Positions 22,044 to 33,600 of a stretch of DNA of 64,000 nucleotides are shown here, one piece after another. How positions within the stretch are numbered: position 1 is the stretch's first letter; every line of letters starts with the position of its first letter. Source of the stretch: Capillidium heterosporum (Eukaryota; Entomophthoromycota; Entomophthoromycetes; Entomophthorales; Capillidiaceae); assembly GCA_016630905.1 (NCBI GenBank), contig WBMQ01000015.1, forward strand, positions 1-64,000. The letters are read 5' to 3'. The notes beneath the pieces were generated by a model. It was not told the origin of the DNA. It saw nothing but the letters and a program-made list of their open reading frames with translations, and did not search any database. The position numbers and the translations under genes are program-made.

Positions 22044-22488
22044 ATGAAGTTCGTCGCCATATTAGCTTTAATACCTTTTTCCATTTTAGCAATTCTCAGC
22101 TGGCTTTTTAATGGCTGACACCTTTTTAATCTCAAACTATACTTCTGATGAAATTCGCAGCTATGGTCGTAATCTTATTGACTATCTGGAGACAATTGCC
22201 TTAAATAATCGTCACGATTGGTTTATCCCTACTTCAGCCTAGAGCTTTACCATATTACAAAGCTGTGATTGGTATATCCCTCACTTCAACGAAATTCATA
22301 CTCAAAACTACAGTAGCTGCATCGAAGGTATCATGCTCTGTGACTACCAGCCGAGTGGGTTCTAAACCTACACCTAGGGTTATTACGTCTAATATCAGTG
22401 TGATATCAGTACCAAAGCCAAAATAACATCTTCTGCAACTACACTTAAACCTACCAAGTCTATCTCAATAGAATCCATTTCAAAATGA
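22044..22488 (+). pseudogene. decayed CBM19-like secreted protein
   Basis: The ATG at 22044 begins a signal peptide (MKFVAILALIPFSILA) nearly matching that of the intact gene at 24332. A frame change near 22108-22113 leads into a frame ending at 22488 with at least four in-frame stops. The latter part keeps the family Cys/Gly skeleton: CIEG, then LCDYQPSGF, then GYYV and CDIST, matching CSEG, YCD, F, GKLV and CFxxT of the intact protein. Three of the stops sit where CAG or CAA would make the peptide read through naturally. This is therefore a dead paralogue of the 24332 gene. Confidence 0.7.
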
Positions 22489-23421
22489 ACCCTAAAATCC
22501 CAAATTAATTGTACATTAGAATAACTAGAATTATTAATTATGATACAGTTAACTGAGTTATATATATAAGTCACCTTAAAACATATTCTAAATATTAGGT
22601 ATGCTATTTGTATTTGGCTTGTAATTTTTATATTCAAATGCTGCATCCAATAAAATAAATGAATTTTTACTTCAATAGCAGTTTACCGAATAAAAAGAAT
22701 ATACTAAGCAAGCTAGTATATATTAAAATTAGAAATATCAAAGAATCATTTTAGTAAGCCATCAACTAAAAGTATACAACTAATATGCTCATCTATTTTA
22801 CTCTCAAATAAACTAAAATTTACAAGTGGGGTGTACCGGTAAGGTACGAAGATCTCTAAAGACTAACTTCAAGCCTACATAGTAGGGTCGATCCTTATAT
22901 TCACAGCGACGTCCACAAATATCCTTTGAATCCCTAACCTTGACTGTCAGCTAAATATTTTTAGGCTTCGATTTGGATTGCTTGGTATGATATGGAGTTC
23001 AAATTTATAGTGGTGTTCAGTTCCCAACCAAATTTGTATCATAGGCACCTTTAAGTCCAAGGGAGTTGATTGATAGTATAATCTCTCAAGCTATAGATGA
23101 ACATACATCTATTTATTTTGCTTAAAGAAGCCTGCCTAATCAATTTCCTTTCACTTTGACTTTGATATCAAAGTATGAGTCGCTTTATCTATAAGCAACC
23201 AAATGAAAGCTCCGTTTCTTATAAGACTGATCTATACAGATACATATTGAAATCCTTGATGCTATATCTCTCTGGCACTACAAAGTGATTTCATTACAAT
23301 CTCCTTTCCTACCTTTGATGGACTAGATATATAATATTGAAGTGTAAGCTATACCAACTACTTCAATACAAATTTGCGAAATTGGCAAGCTTTATAAGAA
23401 TACAAAGGGTGAGAAATCCAA
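22489..23421. other. intergenic, no gene seen
   Basis: AT-rich DNA between the CBM19-like relic and the small secreted protein gene. Open frames on the minus strand are chance. Confidence 0.5.
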
Positions 23422-23430
23422 TATATAAAA
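23422..23430 (+). promoter_or_regulatory. TATA box of small secreted protein gene
   Basis: TATATAAAA about 29 nt upstream of the ATG at 23459. Confidence 0.5.
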
Positions 23431-23458
23431 TGCTCTGTAGAAATATAAACTAGCAACT

Positions 23459-23716
23459 ATGAAACTCACCAACACCTTAGTTTTGTTATCTGCTTCCATC
23501 TACGCCTTCACGTTTGGATTGGTACGAGGCCCTAGCCTTGACAATTATACTCCTGACATCAAATTTCGATATGTCAATATTTATACTAATGTCAACAACA
23601 ACAGGCGTGGTTTTGATGAATTGATTAATCATAACAGTAGGCCAATGAATTACGGCCAATATTTGTATGTTCGCTACTTGGGTAACTGGTATGAGGATCC
23701 CATACTTTGCAACTGA
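23459..23716 (+). CDS. small secreted protein, unknown
   Basis: 85 residues. The first 20 residues form a clear signal peptide (MKLTNTLVLLSASIYAFTFG). The mature part of about 65 residues is rich in Asn, Tyr and Arg (VNIYTNVNNNRRGFDEL, MNYGQYLYVRYLGNWYED) and has one Cys next to last. No family is recognised. Support for a real gene comes from the well-placed TATA box, the canonical start context (AACTATGAA) and the position in a cluster of other secreted-protein genes. It could be a lineage-specific effector or structural secreted peptide. It could also be a truncated relic. Confidence 0.65.
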   Translation: MKLTNTLVLLSASIYAFTFGLVRGPSLDNYTPDIKFRYVNIYTNVNNNRRGFDELINHNSRPMNYGQYLYVRYLGNWYEDPILCN

Positions 23717-24263
23717 ATGGCGGTTGAGTATCGAGCCAAAAAAGCTTTTACGCTTTCATTTGTAGCTAATTTATAGAAGCATTCCTAGTAAAAGTTATAT
23801 TTAACATATATTAATTTTTTCATTCTATTTACTTTTTATACAAAAAAATATGTATCTCTAGTTTAAAAATTCATAGTAGTTTTATAGTAAACTGATATCT
23901 TCTAAGTATAAGCTATGTATATTAATATACACAGGCTGTTGATTACTCATACTATAAAACATATCTTATCTCTATCCTTAAATGCTTTAATTGAATATAA
24001 CTTTTAAAAACTGAAAAATAACTAGGTTTACTCCGCTATAGTACAATTAGAAATCTCTAATAAGAGGCAAAATTGATGGTAAAGTATCAACTTGAAGAGT
24101 ATACATCTACCATATAAAATAAATGGAGATAAAGGATATAATCCTAAACCTGATTTCCTTGAATTCACCTATAAAAGTTTTGCCACGGAGTTCACAAAGT
24201 TATTGAGTATGGTAAAGTTTGCACGAGATTGGAAAATTTACGGAATTCGATATCAATTCAATG
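23717..24263. other. intergenic, no gene seen
   Basis: AT-rich spacer. Nothing beyond probable 3' flank and promoter DNA. Confidence 0.5.
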
Positions 24264-24270
24264 TATAAAA
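24264..24270 (+). promoter_or_regulatory. TATA box of CBM19-like gene
   Basis: TATAAAA about 62 nt upstream of the chosen ATG at 24332. Transcription would start near 24295, after the upstream TTG codon, which supports the ATG choice. Confidence 0.5.
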
Positions 24271-24331
24271 GAGGTACCTGAAAAAATTGAGATGGCTCAT
24301 AACTTTATTTGTATATTCTGTATTGATTAGC

Positions 24332-24892
24332 ATGAAATTCGTCGGCATCTTAGCTTTACTTTCAATATCCACCTTAGCCAGCTTCAGTTGGAAAGGTCTG
24401 GGTGGTCTTATACTAAGAAACTACGGTGGTGGAATCCATGGCGGTAACGGTGATAGCTACAACAACGGTGGCGGGTTTAGCGGTGGAAATGGTAGCCTCA
24501 GCCCAGATTTTACCGATAACCAATGTAGTGAAGGGACTCAGTACTGTGACCGAGACATCACTCAGTTTTGGGTATGTGACCATGGCAAACTGGTCAAGAA
24601 CAAATGCTTTACCAATACTCAGTGCAGCCAAAGAGGTTACAATCAGATTTCCTGTGAAAGTGGCAGTGGAAATAGCTATGGTGGTAGTAGCAGTAATGGG
24701 AATCAGGGTGGAAATGGCAATCTAAGCGTGGATTTTACCGACAACCAATGTAGTGAAGGAACCCAGTACTGCGATCGTAACCCTACTCAATTTTGGGTAT
24801 GTGACCATGGGAAACTTGTCCAGAACCAGTGCTTCAAAGACACCCAATGTAGTCAGAAAGGCTACAATCAGATCTATTGCAAAGGCTATTAA
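24332..24892 (+). CDS. secreted protein with two CBM19-like chitin-binding modules
   Basis: 186 residues, intronless. The signal peptide is 1-17 (MKFVGILALLSISTLAS). A Gly/Asn-rich linker (about 25-57) leads to two nearly identical 50-residue modules at 59-108 and 134-183, separated by a second Gly/Ser/Asn linker. Each module has six Cys in the order CSEGTQYCD, WVCDHGKLV, CF, TQCSQ and a final C. This C-x-x-G...C...CDxGxxV...C...T-x-C pattern is that of CBM19-type chitin-binding domains. With no catalytic domain, it is probably a cell-wall- or chitin-binding secreted protein, either protecting the fungal wall or attaching to host cuticle. The modules are about 90% identical, so the internal duplication is recent. 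A dead paralogue lies 1.8 kb upstream. Confidence 0.8.
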   Translation: MKFVGILALLSISTLASFSWKGLGGLILRNYGGGIHGGNGDSYNNGGGFSGGNGSLSPDFTDNQCSEGTQYCDRDITQFWVCDHGKLVKNKCFTNTQCSQRGYNQISCESGSGNSYGGSSSNGNQGGNGNLSVDFTDNQCSEGTQYCDRNPTQFWVCDHGKLVQNQCFKDTQCSQKGYNQIYCKGY

Positions 24893-25334
24893 AATTGGAT
24901 TAGCATTCATTTTAACCTTTTAGCTTTTAATATACTGTTTCATATCCTGTATTTTAGTTTAAAATAGTTGTATGAAGCTATAGCTGTAATGTACATGTTA
25001 ATTATATACTAAATCGTCAGTGAAGAAATAGAGCTTTCTTACATATAGGGACTGATGTACTAGCGACTGTATATTCTATGTTTAAGTCTATCTACAACGA
25101 TATAAAATATCCATCCCTTTTAAAAACAGCTACGGCTTTTAAAATAAGGTAGCTTTCCGACTAGCACTGTTGTAGATAGAATCGTTACAATAAGCTCAAA
25201 GATTAAATAACTACAGTTTGCTAAAACTAAGCTTATACAAAAGTATTAAAAAGGATTGAAACTCAAATATCTAAAAAGTTTAAAAATAAAGCTTAACTGA
25301 TTTACATTAATTTACCATCCATAAAAGCATCCGA
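24893..25334. other. convergent 3' spacer
   Basis: 441-bp AT-rich region between the CBM19-like gene (plus) and NAS6 (minus). No gene. Confidence 0.5.
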
Positions 25335-26238
25335 TCATACATCGTGGTCAAAGATGCCTTTTAAATACTGTTTAAGGGATTTGTCGGCCAAATCCAACGG
25401 GGTCTTCTCCTCCTTGTTCAGTCGTTTGACGTCAGCCCCATTGTTAATTAGAAATTCAGCGATATCCCCAAATCCTTCTTCGCAAGCTATGTGTAATGGG
25501 GTATTTTTCAATTCCTTGTCGGGAACGTTGACTTGAGCTTTACCTACCTGGACAAGGAAGCTTACTATCTTCAGTGGAGACTTACTGCAGGCTCTATGTC
25601 TAAACAAGCCATTTAATTAGTAAGTTGAAGGTAAAGAAAAAATATGTTACAGTGGTGTTTGTCCGTAACTGTCGACTAAATTTACTTTGGCATGGAAATC
25701 TTGAACCAGTAGGTAGATAATCTTTTCATGGTTTTTCGATATGGCGTAGAAGCTATTAAAGATTTAATGTAAATTAGTATATTAAAATTACAGTGGTGTA
25801 AGGCCCTTCTCATTGACATAATCTACTAACTGTGGTGCCTTGTTTAAAAGTTCTTTTACTATCTCCAAATTTCCGGAAGAAACTATTTATGTAAATTATG
25901 GAATGATGAAAATTTTTACCTGCTATATGAAGGTAAGTCCACTCTGCCTATAAAACCTTAATTGAAACATAAATGTAAAAAATAGTACCTCATCTACCGC
26001 CTCCAAATCAAATTTTTGTTCCAACAAGTACTGACAAACATCAACCTTACCACCCGAAACTAATTACACTAAGTAAATTACCTATTTTAATAAAAATACC
26101 TGCCCAATGTAATAAATTTCTTTCATCTTCATCCTTGAGTTTTGTCGCCTTTGGGTTAGAGTTGATAAACTGCTTGATTTCTTCTAGAGAACCTTCCAAT
26201 CCTAGCTGTGCCAAGTTGACTTTATCCTGTCGGTCCAT
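25335..26238 (-). CDS. NAS6: gankyrin/Nas6-like proteasome assembly chaperone
   Basis: Six exons on the minus strand: 26238-26100, 26059-25989, 25947-25920, 25882-25792, 25752-25651 and 25599-25335. Five GT-AG introns of 40, 41, 37, 39 and 51 nt separate them, and exon lengths sum to 696 nt. This gives 231 residues (human gankyrin 226). The protein is built of ankyrin repeats: NLLHWAVSGGKVDVCQYLL, WTYLHIAVSSGNLEIVKELL, then TPLFYAISKN, TPLHRACSKS, TPLHIACEEG and EEKTPLDLA. The starts and ends match gankyrin, including the EEKTPL motif near the C-terminus. Gankyrin/Nas6 binds the Rpt3 C-terminal domain and chaperones 19S base assembly. Exon 3 is only 28 nt, and two introns contain TACTAAT branch-like sites. 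It shares a 299-bp divergent promoter with CWC22. Confidence 0.92.
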
Positions 26239-26537
26239 AGTTTGAATGAGCTTTTAACTTCTGAGAAACGTCATTTTATACTTTTGTTTGACCTAAATTA
26301 TAAATGCAGATTGATTTTTGCCGATTCCCTGCAGCTAATAAAGTGATGATTTGCTGATGAAGGCAGGTTTCTTCAACTAGCCAAAGTTTGCCGGTTACTC
26401 AAAATACTTTGATCAACTGCAGTACTTCCAAGACTAAGCAGATTCAATTTGATTTGTTGAAATCAATAGTAATAGGTTTTGCTTTTACTAAGTTTACCAA
26501 AAGCTAAAACCTTTTTATCAGAGCAAGAGGTAGAAAG
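26239..26537. promoter_or_regulatory. divergent promoter NAS6/CWC22
   Basis: 299 bp between the two ATGs must hold both promoters. A minus-strand TATAAAATGA (26271-26280) lies about 35-40 nt upstream of the NAS6 start. No TATA is obvious for CWC22. Confidence 0.5.
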
Positions 26538-29500
26538 ATGTCGCACAACGGAAACAACAATTTGGCAGAAACGATGACTATACCAACTGAAACCAACAGG
26601 GAGTCCAACAACGGCACAGCTAATGGTAAGCCAGCAGAGAATGCATTTACTCGTAGTGGTGGAGCCTATATACCACCTGGTAGGCTTCGCCTAATGCAGC
26701 AACAGCAGTTACTGGAAAATCAAGCAGCCGACAGTACTGTTGCACAGAGAATCGCTTGGGATGCACTTAAAAGGTCAATAAACGGTTTGATCAACAAGGT
26801 ACTTTTAATTTTTTTGTAATTGTTTTTGTATTAAGTATTTTTAGGTTAACGCAAGTAACATTAAAGCAATTATCCCCGAATTATTTGGTGAAAATTTGTT
26901 ACGAGGCAAAGGACTCTTCTGTAAATCGATTATGCGGGCCCAGTCCCTAGCAACGCCTTTCACTCCAGTGTACGCTAGTTTAGTTGCCGTAATCAATAGT
27001 AAGATACCCGAAATTGGTAAGCTACTTTTAGAACGGATAGTGTACCAGTTTCAAAGGGTATATAGGCGTAACGATCGAGTCCAATGTATATCGTTAGTTA
27101 CATTTATTGCACATCTCGTCAACCAGCAGGTATCAACGGAGCTTCTCGTGCTACAGGTTATTGGACTTCTCCTAGAACGACCAACTTCCGATTCCGTAGA
27201 ACTTGCAGTCGGCTTGACGAAGGAATGCGGCCAACATTTGGCCGATTTTACACCAAAGGCTTTCAATGCCATGTTTGATCAGTTTCGGGATATTTTACAC
27301 CAAGGTGATATCGACAAACGTGTCCAATATATGGTCGAAGTCTTGTTTCAAATACGCAAAGACAAATTTAAGGATAACCCAGCTATCCCGGAAGAGCTTG
27401 ATCTCGTTGAGGAAGACGATCGTATTGCCCATAACGTAACCTTGGACGATGACGATCGAAACCCAGATGGAAGTGCATCCGTCAATAGACATACCGAACT
27501 GTTTGGCATGGATTTATTCTCCGTCGATCCCGATTACCTTGCCAACCAAAGAATTTACGAAGAGGTGAAGAAGGAGATACTGGGTAGTGACGATGAAGAA
27601 GGCGATGATGGCAGCGGCAGTGGGTCTGATGAAAGTGACGAGGATGAGGACGAAGAAGTTGCCCCTACCAACAGCATGGATATCGTGGATAAGACTGGTA
27701 CCAACAAAACCAACCTGAGGCGCTCCATCTATCTCACCATAATGTCTAGCGTCACCTTTGAAGAATGTTCTCACAAACTCATGAGTATGAAGATTGCGCC
27801 CGAGGATGAAGTTGAAGTGTGTAACATGATAGTCGACTGCTGTGCCAATGAGCGTTCCTACAACGACTTTTACGGGAATCTGGCTGAACGGTTCTGCAAG
27901 AAGGCCCGGAACTGGGCCGAACACTTTGAGTTTGTTTTCAAGGAAGTCTACGACTCCATCCACAGGTACGACAGTAACAAGTTACGCAATGTGTCCAACA
28001 TGTTCGGTCATCTCTTCTCCAACTACGCCTTACCTCTACCGGCTCTTTCCATCTTGGAGCTCAACGAGGAGAAGTCAACCTCCAGCTCACGTATCTTTAT
28101 CAAGCTAATTTTTTTGGAGATGGCTAAAGATCTTGGAATAATTAAGTTGAATGAGCTCCTTAAGGACCCCGATGTCTACCCCGCCATCCAACCATCACTA
28201 TTCCCAACCGAGTCTTCCAAGGGTATCCGCTTCGCCATCAACTACTACACTGCCATTGGTCTTGGCGGCCTCACTGATGAGCTTCGTCATGCCTATGCAG
28301 CCCAACAGTTGGTCGAACAAGAGGCCAAGCAGCGTCTGCAGGATGAAAGTAGCTCCAGCAGCTCGAGCTCAGGTTCCGACTCCGAATCAGATTCTAGTTC
28401 AGGCTCAGACTCCGATTCCGATTCAGGTAGTTCCAACTCAGACTCGTCAGGTTCCGTATCCTACCGCCGTAGATCTCGTTCAAGCCCCCGACGACGCTCC
28501 TCCCACCGTCCTAAAGATTCACCTCGAGCTGAACGCAGCCCAACTTCAGTTCGTCGTCTTCGTGATGAAAATAAACCGGCCAACACGGAGCGTCGTCATC
28601 CCTCTCGCCATTCCCCTAGTCCTAGAGACCGTTCAGTAAAGAGCCGTCGTCGTTCACTGTCTGTTGACAGGGATGATGTTGACCGTCGCTCTTCACGTCG
28701 TTCTCCCAGTCCTATGATTCGTTCATCCAGGAACCGTCGTCGCTCTCCATCCATTGATGAAGATGATTTAGATAGACGTACCTCACGTCGTTCTCCTAGC
28801 CCTGTAACCCGCTCATCTGGTAACCGTCGTCGCTCTCCATCCACTGATAGTGCTGATTTGGACCAACGCCCTTCACGCCGATCCCCCAGTCCCGTTATTC
28901 GCTCAGCAAGGAACCCCCGCCGGCTTCCATCTACTGATAAAAGTACTCCAGATAAACGTATCTCACGTCGTTCTCCTAGCCCTGTAACTCGATTGCCAGG
29001 AAGCCATCGCCGTTCTCCATCTATTGACCGCTCATATAAGAACAGCCGTAGGTCGCCATCACCTGACAGAAATACTTTAGATAGACATACCTCTCGTCGT
29101 TCTCCTAGCCCTGTAGCTCGACTATCAGGAGGTCGTCATCGCTCTCCATCTACCAACGAAGATGACTCAAAGCACCGTCCTACTTATAGCTCTTCAAGGA
29201 ACCGTCACCGCTCCCCATCCATAGACCGAAGCTCTCCAAATCGACGACCTTCCCGTCGCTCCCTCAGTCCTGTAGACCGAACTTTAAGGGTTCGACGCCG
29301 TTCCCCATCGGTCGACAAGAGCGTAGAACGTCGTCCTATCCGTCGCTCCCGAAGTCCAGTAAGCCGAAGCTTGAAGGATCGTCATCGATCCCCATCCCCC
29401 GTTCATGCTAGATCACCAGTACGCTCCCGTAGTCCAGTAGGTGGTAACTTCTCGTCGCGCCGTCGACGCTCTCCCAGTTCCTCTGACTCCGAAGCGCGTT

Positions 29501-29652
29501 CCCCTCAGCTCAAGCGTCGTAGCACTCGTCGTTCGGTCAGCCGTTCCAGTACCCCACCCCCTAAGGGGCAACGTCAACCTCCACGTGGTTCTCGCCGTTC
29601 TAACAGTTCGGAACGTAGCCTCTCACCTTACAGCCGTCGTCGTCAACTTTAA
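26538..29652 (+). CDS. CWC22: pre-mRNA splicing factor CWC22 with long RS tail
   Basis: Two exons (26538-26798, 26845-29652) with a 46-nt intron encode 1022 residues. A MIF4G domain (about 75-265) has the CWC22-type start [19 protein letters not shown] and [16 protein letters not shown]. An acidic linker follows ([23 protein letters not shown], quoted as DDEEGDD and [10 protein letters not shown]). Then comes an MA3 domain (about 376-500, [22 protein letters not shown] quoted as [17 protein letters not shown]). A Ser/Asp run (about 588-623) leads to a roughly 400-residue Arg/Ser tail of RRSPSP units. CWC22 is a spliceosomal scaffold that recruits eIF4A3 for exon-junction-complex loading. Yeast Cwc22 is 577 residues and lacks such a tail. 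The first exon is fixed by the in-frame splice restoring the MIF4G start. Confidence 0.95.
28696..29055 (+). repeat. 90-bp tandem repeats in CWC22 RS tail
   Basis: RRSPSP units start at 28696, 28786, 28876 and 28966, exactly 90 bp (30 codons) apart, then at 29095 after a 129-bp step. Each unit has the form RRSPSPxxRSxxxxRRSPSxDxxxxDxRxS. The period is exact over four units, so the tail grew by unequal exchange or slippage. Confidence 0.8.
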
Positions 29653-30658
29653 TTCAACTTGTTGTCGATTATGCCACTGCAACTTCACTTGAGCTTTGAG
29701 ACAGTGATTAAGTTCCTTCACCTAAAGCCCTAACAAGCTTCTTTTCTTCTAAAGCTACCCTTCAATTACTTCAATTGACTAAAATTTCATTATCCCAGGC
29801 TAGTAAAAGAACCAAGTTTTTACCACATTCTAACGTCTTCAAATGTATGTAGGTATAAAGGGTATAGACGGCTATTTAATTTTTATTATATTTGATAATT
29901 TTCCCTTAATATTCACAAAGCTTCTGTTTTGCATACATGTAACCTTCTAAACTTAGATGTCCTTGAAGTTATTTCAGCATATCAATTTAGTAGCTATAGA
30001 AAATCTAAATAGTTTTAGATTTGATAATTTAGACCAAGTTTGAACCTATTCTTTTTCAAATGATACTTGCTAAAAATGGCAATCCGAATTAAAAGTTAGC
30101 CAAATAATTTTGTTGCAAGACAATCATCAATTTTGTCTAATTATACCATCTCAGATTTATAAAGCTGCACTATACAATTCTTATAAGTTTACTAATATAT
30201 ATATATATATTAGTTCAGTATACGAAATAGGATTGCAAAGAAATTGGCAGAGTTTAACTTCAAATTCCCATTGACTTTTTTCCAACTTTCAAAGTTATTT
30301 GGAATCTATCTAAAGTGACCCATAGCTATCTGAAAACCATTGCCCTTTTCAAATAAAATAAGGTTCAGGTAGTATTTTTTACCCTAACAATCCTTGGAGG
30401 AATACATATATTGAGTCGAGTATAAAGGTGTCAAGGATATAAAATGCTCTTGTAGCCACCATATACGTTATTTCAAAGTTTACAATTTAAGCATACCACA
30501 TAAGAATATGGAATCAAAATGTAAAAAAGTATTCAGTCAGTTATAATAAACCATATATATAAGTCAATATAAACACTTATATAGATACTCATAATTTCCA
30601 TTTAATATACCATCAATGATAGCGCTAGACAATAATCCCTTATGAAACAAATAGCTGC
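29653..30658. other. convergent intergenic, CWC22 and RPB1 3' ends
   Basis: 1 kb AT-rich spacer with an (AT)n run at about 30197-30210. No gene. Terminators of both flanking genes must lie here. Confidence 0.5.
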
Positions 30659-33600
30659 CTATTTACCATTGGGAGAAGGGTCTCCATTCTTGTTCTTACC
30701 ATCGGCCTTAGAACTATCCTCATCGTCATCTCCATAATTAGGGTACTGCAGACTAGTGGAAGCCTGGGCTGCAATACTAGGGAATCGCATGGTAGACTGG
30801 CGACCTCCCATGTTGGGTACAGCTGGTGAAGTGGGAGTGTAACTGGGGCTGGTCGGGTTGTATCTACTGCCAGATGAGGCAGCCATACTTGCACCGGCGC
30901 TCGAGGTGACGTTGGGGGAGGTGGGGGAGTAACTCGGAGAGGTTGGCGAGTATCCAGGCATACCAACTGCAGCTGGGGATTTTGCCGTGTAGTTGGGGGA
31001 AGTTGGTGAGTAGGGCTGGGCCGAAGGCGAGTAGGATGGGGACGTAGGGGAGTAGGCTTGGGCCGACGATGCAAACCTTGGTGAAGCTGCATTCTGGGAA
31101 GCTGCTGCACTAGGGGACATGGGTAGGGAGATTTGGTTGTAGGATGGGGAGGTGGGAGAGTAGGATGGAGATGTAGGGGAGTAACCAGGTGCTTTGCTAT
31201 TGGCAGCTGATGGTGAACTTGGCGAGAAGGAGGGTGAGGTCGGCGAGTAGGCGTTTCCAGTCGCCAGGCTGGATCTCATAGCTGGTTGGCGAAGACCGCC
31301 CGCCAAACCGATACTATCAATGCGAGGAGAGGTCGGTGAGTAAGAGGGCGACGTTGGGGAATAGCCGATATCCCTGGCTGCAGCATTGGGGCCAGCAAAG
31401 GATGGTGAAGTGACGCTGTAACTAGGTGAGGTTGGTGAATAGTTATTCATAGAGCCGCCACCTATAGGGAAGATGCCTTGTTTAGAACGAGCAGCAGGTG
31501 ATGCTGGAGTGTATCGTGGGGATGTAGGTGAGTAGTTTGGTGATCTTGGCGACTGGGCGATACCAGAATGTGCCAGATGTGCGCTAGCAGGACTCTGTAT
31601 TCCACCAAAGTTGACATTCCGAGGCGAGTAAGCAGGAGACATGACAGAACCAGTGTTGTTCTGCCAGCTTCCAGGCATGACGACCGAGTTGGGGTTGGAG
31701 TAATCGGGGGAGCCGAGTGGCATGTAGGGAGAGAACACGTAGCCGCCAGGTGCAGTCGAACTCTCGTTGATGTTGTGGGGAGAGCGTCCGTCGTAAGGGG
31801 TCATGGCACCAGTAGGGTATCCAGTATCGGGTGAATAGGGTACGATATCTTGACCCAAGACTTCCTCGGCTTTGACGTTGGATTGAACAGAGGTGTTGTG
31901 CAAAGCATTCTCATCCAATAGAATGTCGAAGCAGCCAGTACCTAGAGGTGCAATCTGACCCAACATGATGTTCTCAGAGATACCCTTGCAGTCGTCATGT
32001 TCACCAACAGCGGCAGCCTCCATAAGAATCTCAACTGTTTCCTCGAAAGAACAACGCATAAGGGCCCCGGATTCAGTACGGTTAATGCCGTGGCGGGTGA
32101 TGGCCATAAGGTAGCCACGGGTCGTCATAATGTCACAGAGCAAAGCAAGATGGCGGTAGTTGACGTAGGAGCCGTCGAATTCGATAACGTTTCGAAGTTC
32201 CTGTAAAATGGCTGCACGGGCCGCTTCAATACCTAAGACGTTGGCTACTTCGACAATGTCATTCGAGGAGAGGCTCGTGTAGTCAATGCTCTCTAAAGCC
32301 ATTACTTGCTTCAGGTTGTTGCCGTCAGTTTCCAAGTAGAACTCCTCACGCGTCTCGTACTTGCCTGACTGCTGGTTGATGCGAGTAAAGTTCTTCTTCT
32401 GGACGAAGACACGATTGATCTTCTGGATACCACTCAGCACGATCTCCTTGAGCATGTTGGACTCCAATTCCCTCAAGAACGAGTCGTCCTCCATCAAGTC
32501 CTCCTCGTTGGCAGCGTTACGTGAAGCCATCGAGATACGACAGTGGATAACCGTTGAGTGGAAATTGGTATCGGGATATGTGCATACGACCTCCCTGTTG
32601 TAACGGGTTTCGATCTCGTTAGCGATGCGCTCCAGTGTCAAGTTCTTGTGGATCAATGACAACAGCTCCAGTTCGATACGCAATACCCATCGGGATAGAC
32701 CATCCATGCCAGTATCTTCTACCATGTACATGTTGCTGAGCCAGTCTCTATCCTCTTCAATCTTGGAGTCGGCTGGATCGGGGTCGTAGTAGATCTGGGT
32801 GCATTTGGTGATGCTGGCCAATGTACAGTACTCCAGGTCGGTCTGAACTTTCTTGGCGTACTCAAAGTTGATGGCGTGTTCCCTAGGGAGAAGCACAGTC
32901 ATACTTGGTGTCTTCAGATTCGAAGCCACGTTGATAATTTCCTTGAGACGAGGGACACCTAATGTTACGTTCTTACTGGAGACACCAGCAAAATGGAAGG
33001 TGTTTAGCGTCATCTGGGTAGCTGGTTCACCAATAGACTGGGCTGCCAAGGTCCCAACCATCTCGCCTGGGTTGACCATGGCCCTGTAGAAGCGTCGCTC
33101 AACTTCATGAAGAACATAGTTGAAACTAGCTTCGTTTAAGTAAAAGTCCTCAATCAATCGTTTGGAGCTGAGCGTGGAACGCACCATGATTTTAAACAGC
33201 CTGCAGGCATCCAGGTTGGCGGCAATACTGAGGTTGTCATCACCACGGATCACAATCAAACTGTCAAGCAAGGTCTTTACCTTTGTAATAGCGACCAAAG
33301 GGTGTAGATCAATTGGGCTGCTGGTGGTGGCAAAATGTTTCACCTGTGCATTCTTGATCAGTCGTAGAAGGTTGACTGGCATGGGCCACTTGGAGTCTCC
33401 GGATTTGAAGATGAAGTCACGCAGGAGCTGACGTTCCTCACTCAAAGCTTCAAATTCCTGGTTCAATGCATCTTGCAAAGCGTCGGTTGTAGAGCCATCT
33501 GAGCTGAACAGGTCAGGGATGAAGGTACGGTTTCGGACTATGGGGTGGCCAAACTCGTCGAGTTGCAGTTTGTACTTGCGTTCAAAGGCATCATTGGTAA

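Noticed and set aside
24287-24331. Upstream TTG start for the CBM19-like protein
   Set aside because: It would place a second hydrophobic segment before a good signal peptide, and it lies at or before the expected transcription start set by the TATA box at 24264.
26896-26898. TTG at 26896 as CWC22 start
   Set aside because: The true N-terminus is in exon 1 at 26538; splicing at 26798/26845 restores the MIF4G start.
30197-30214. AT dinucleotide run as a regulatory or origin element
   Set aside because: Short simple repeat of a kind expected by chance in this AT-rich spacer.
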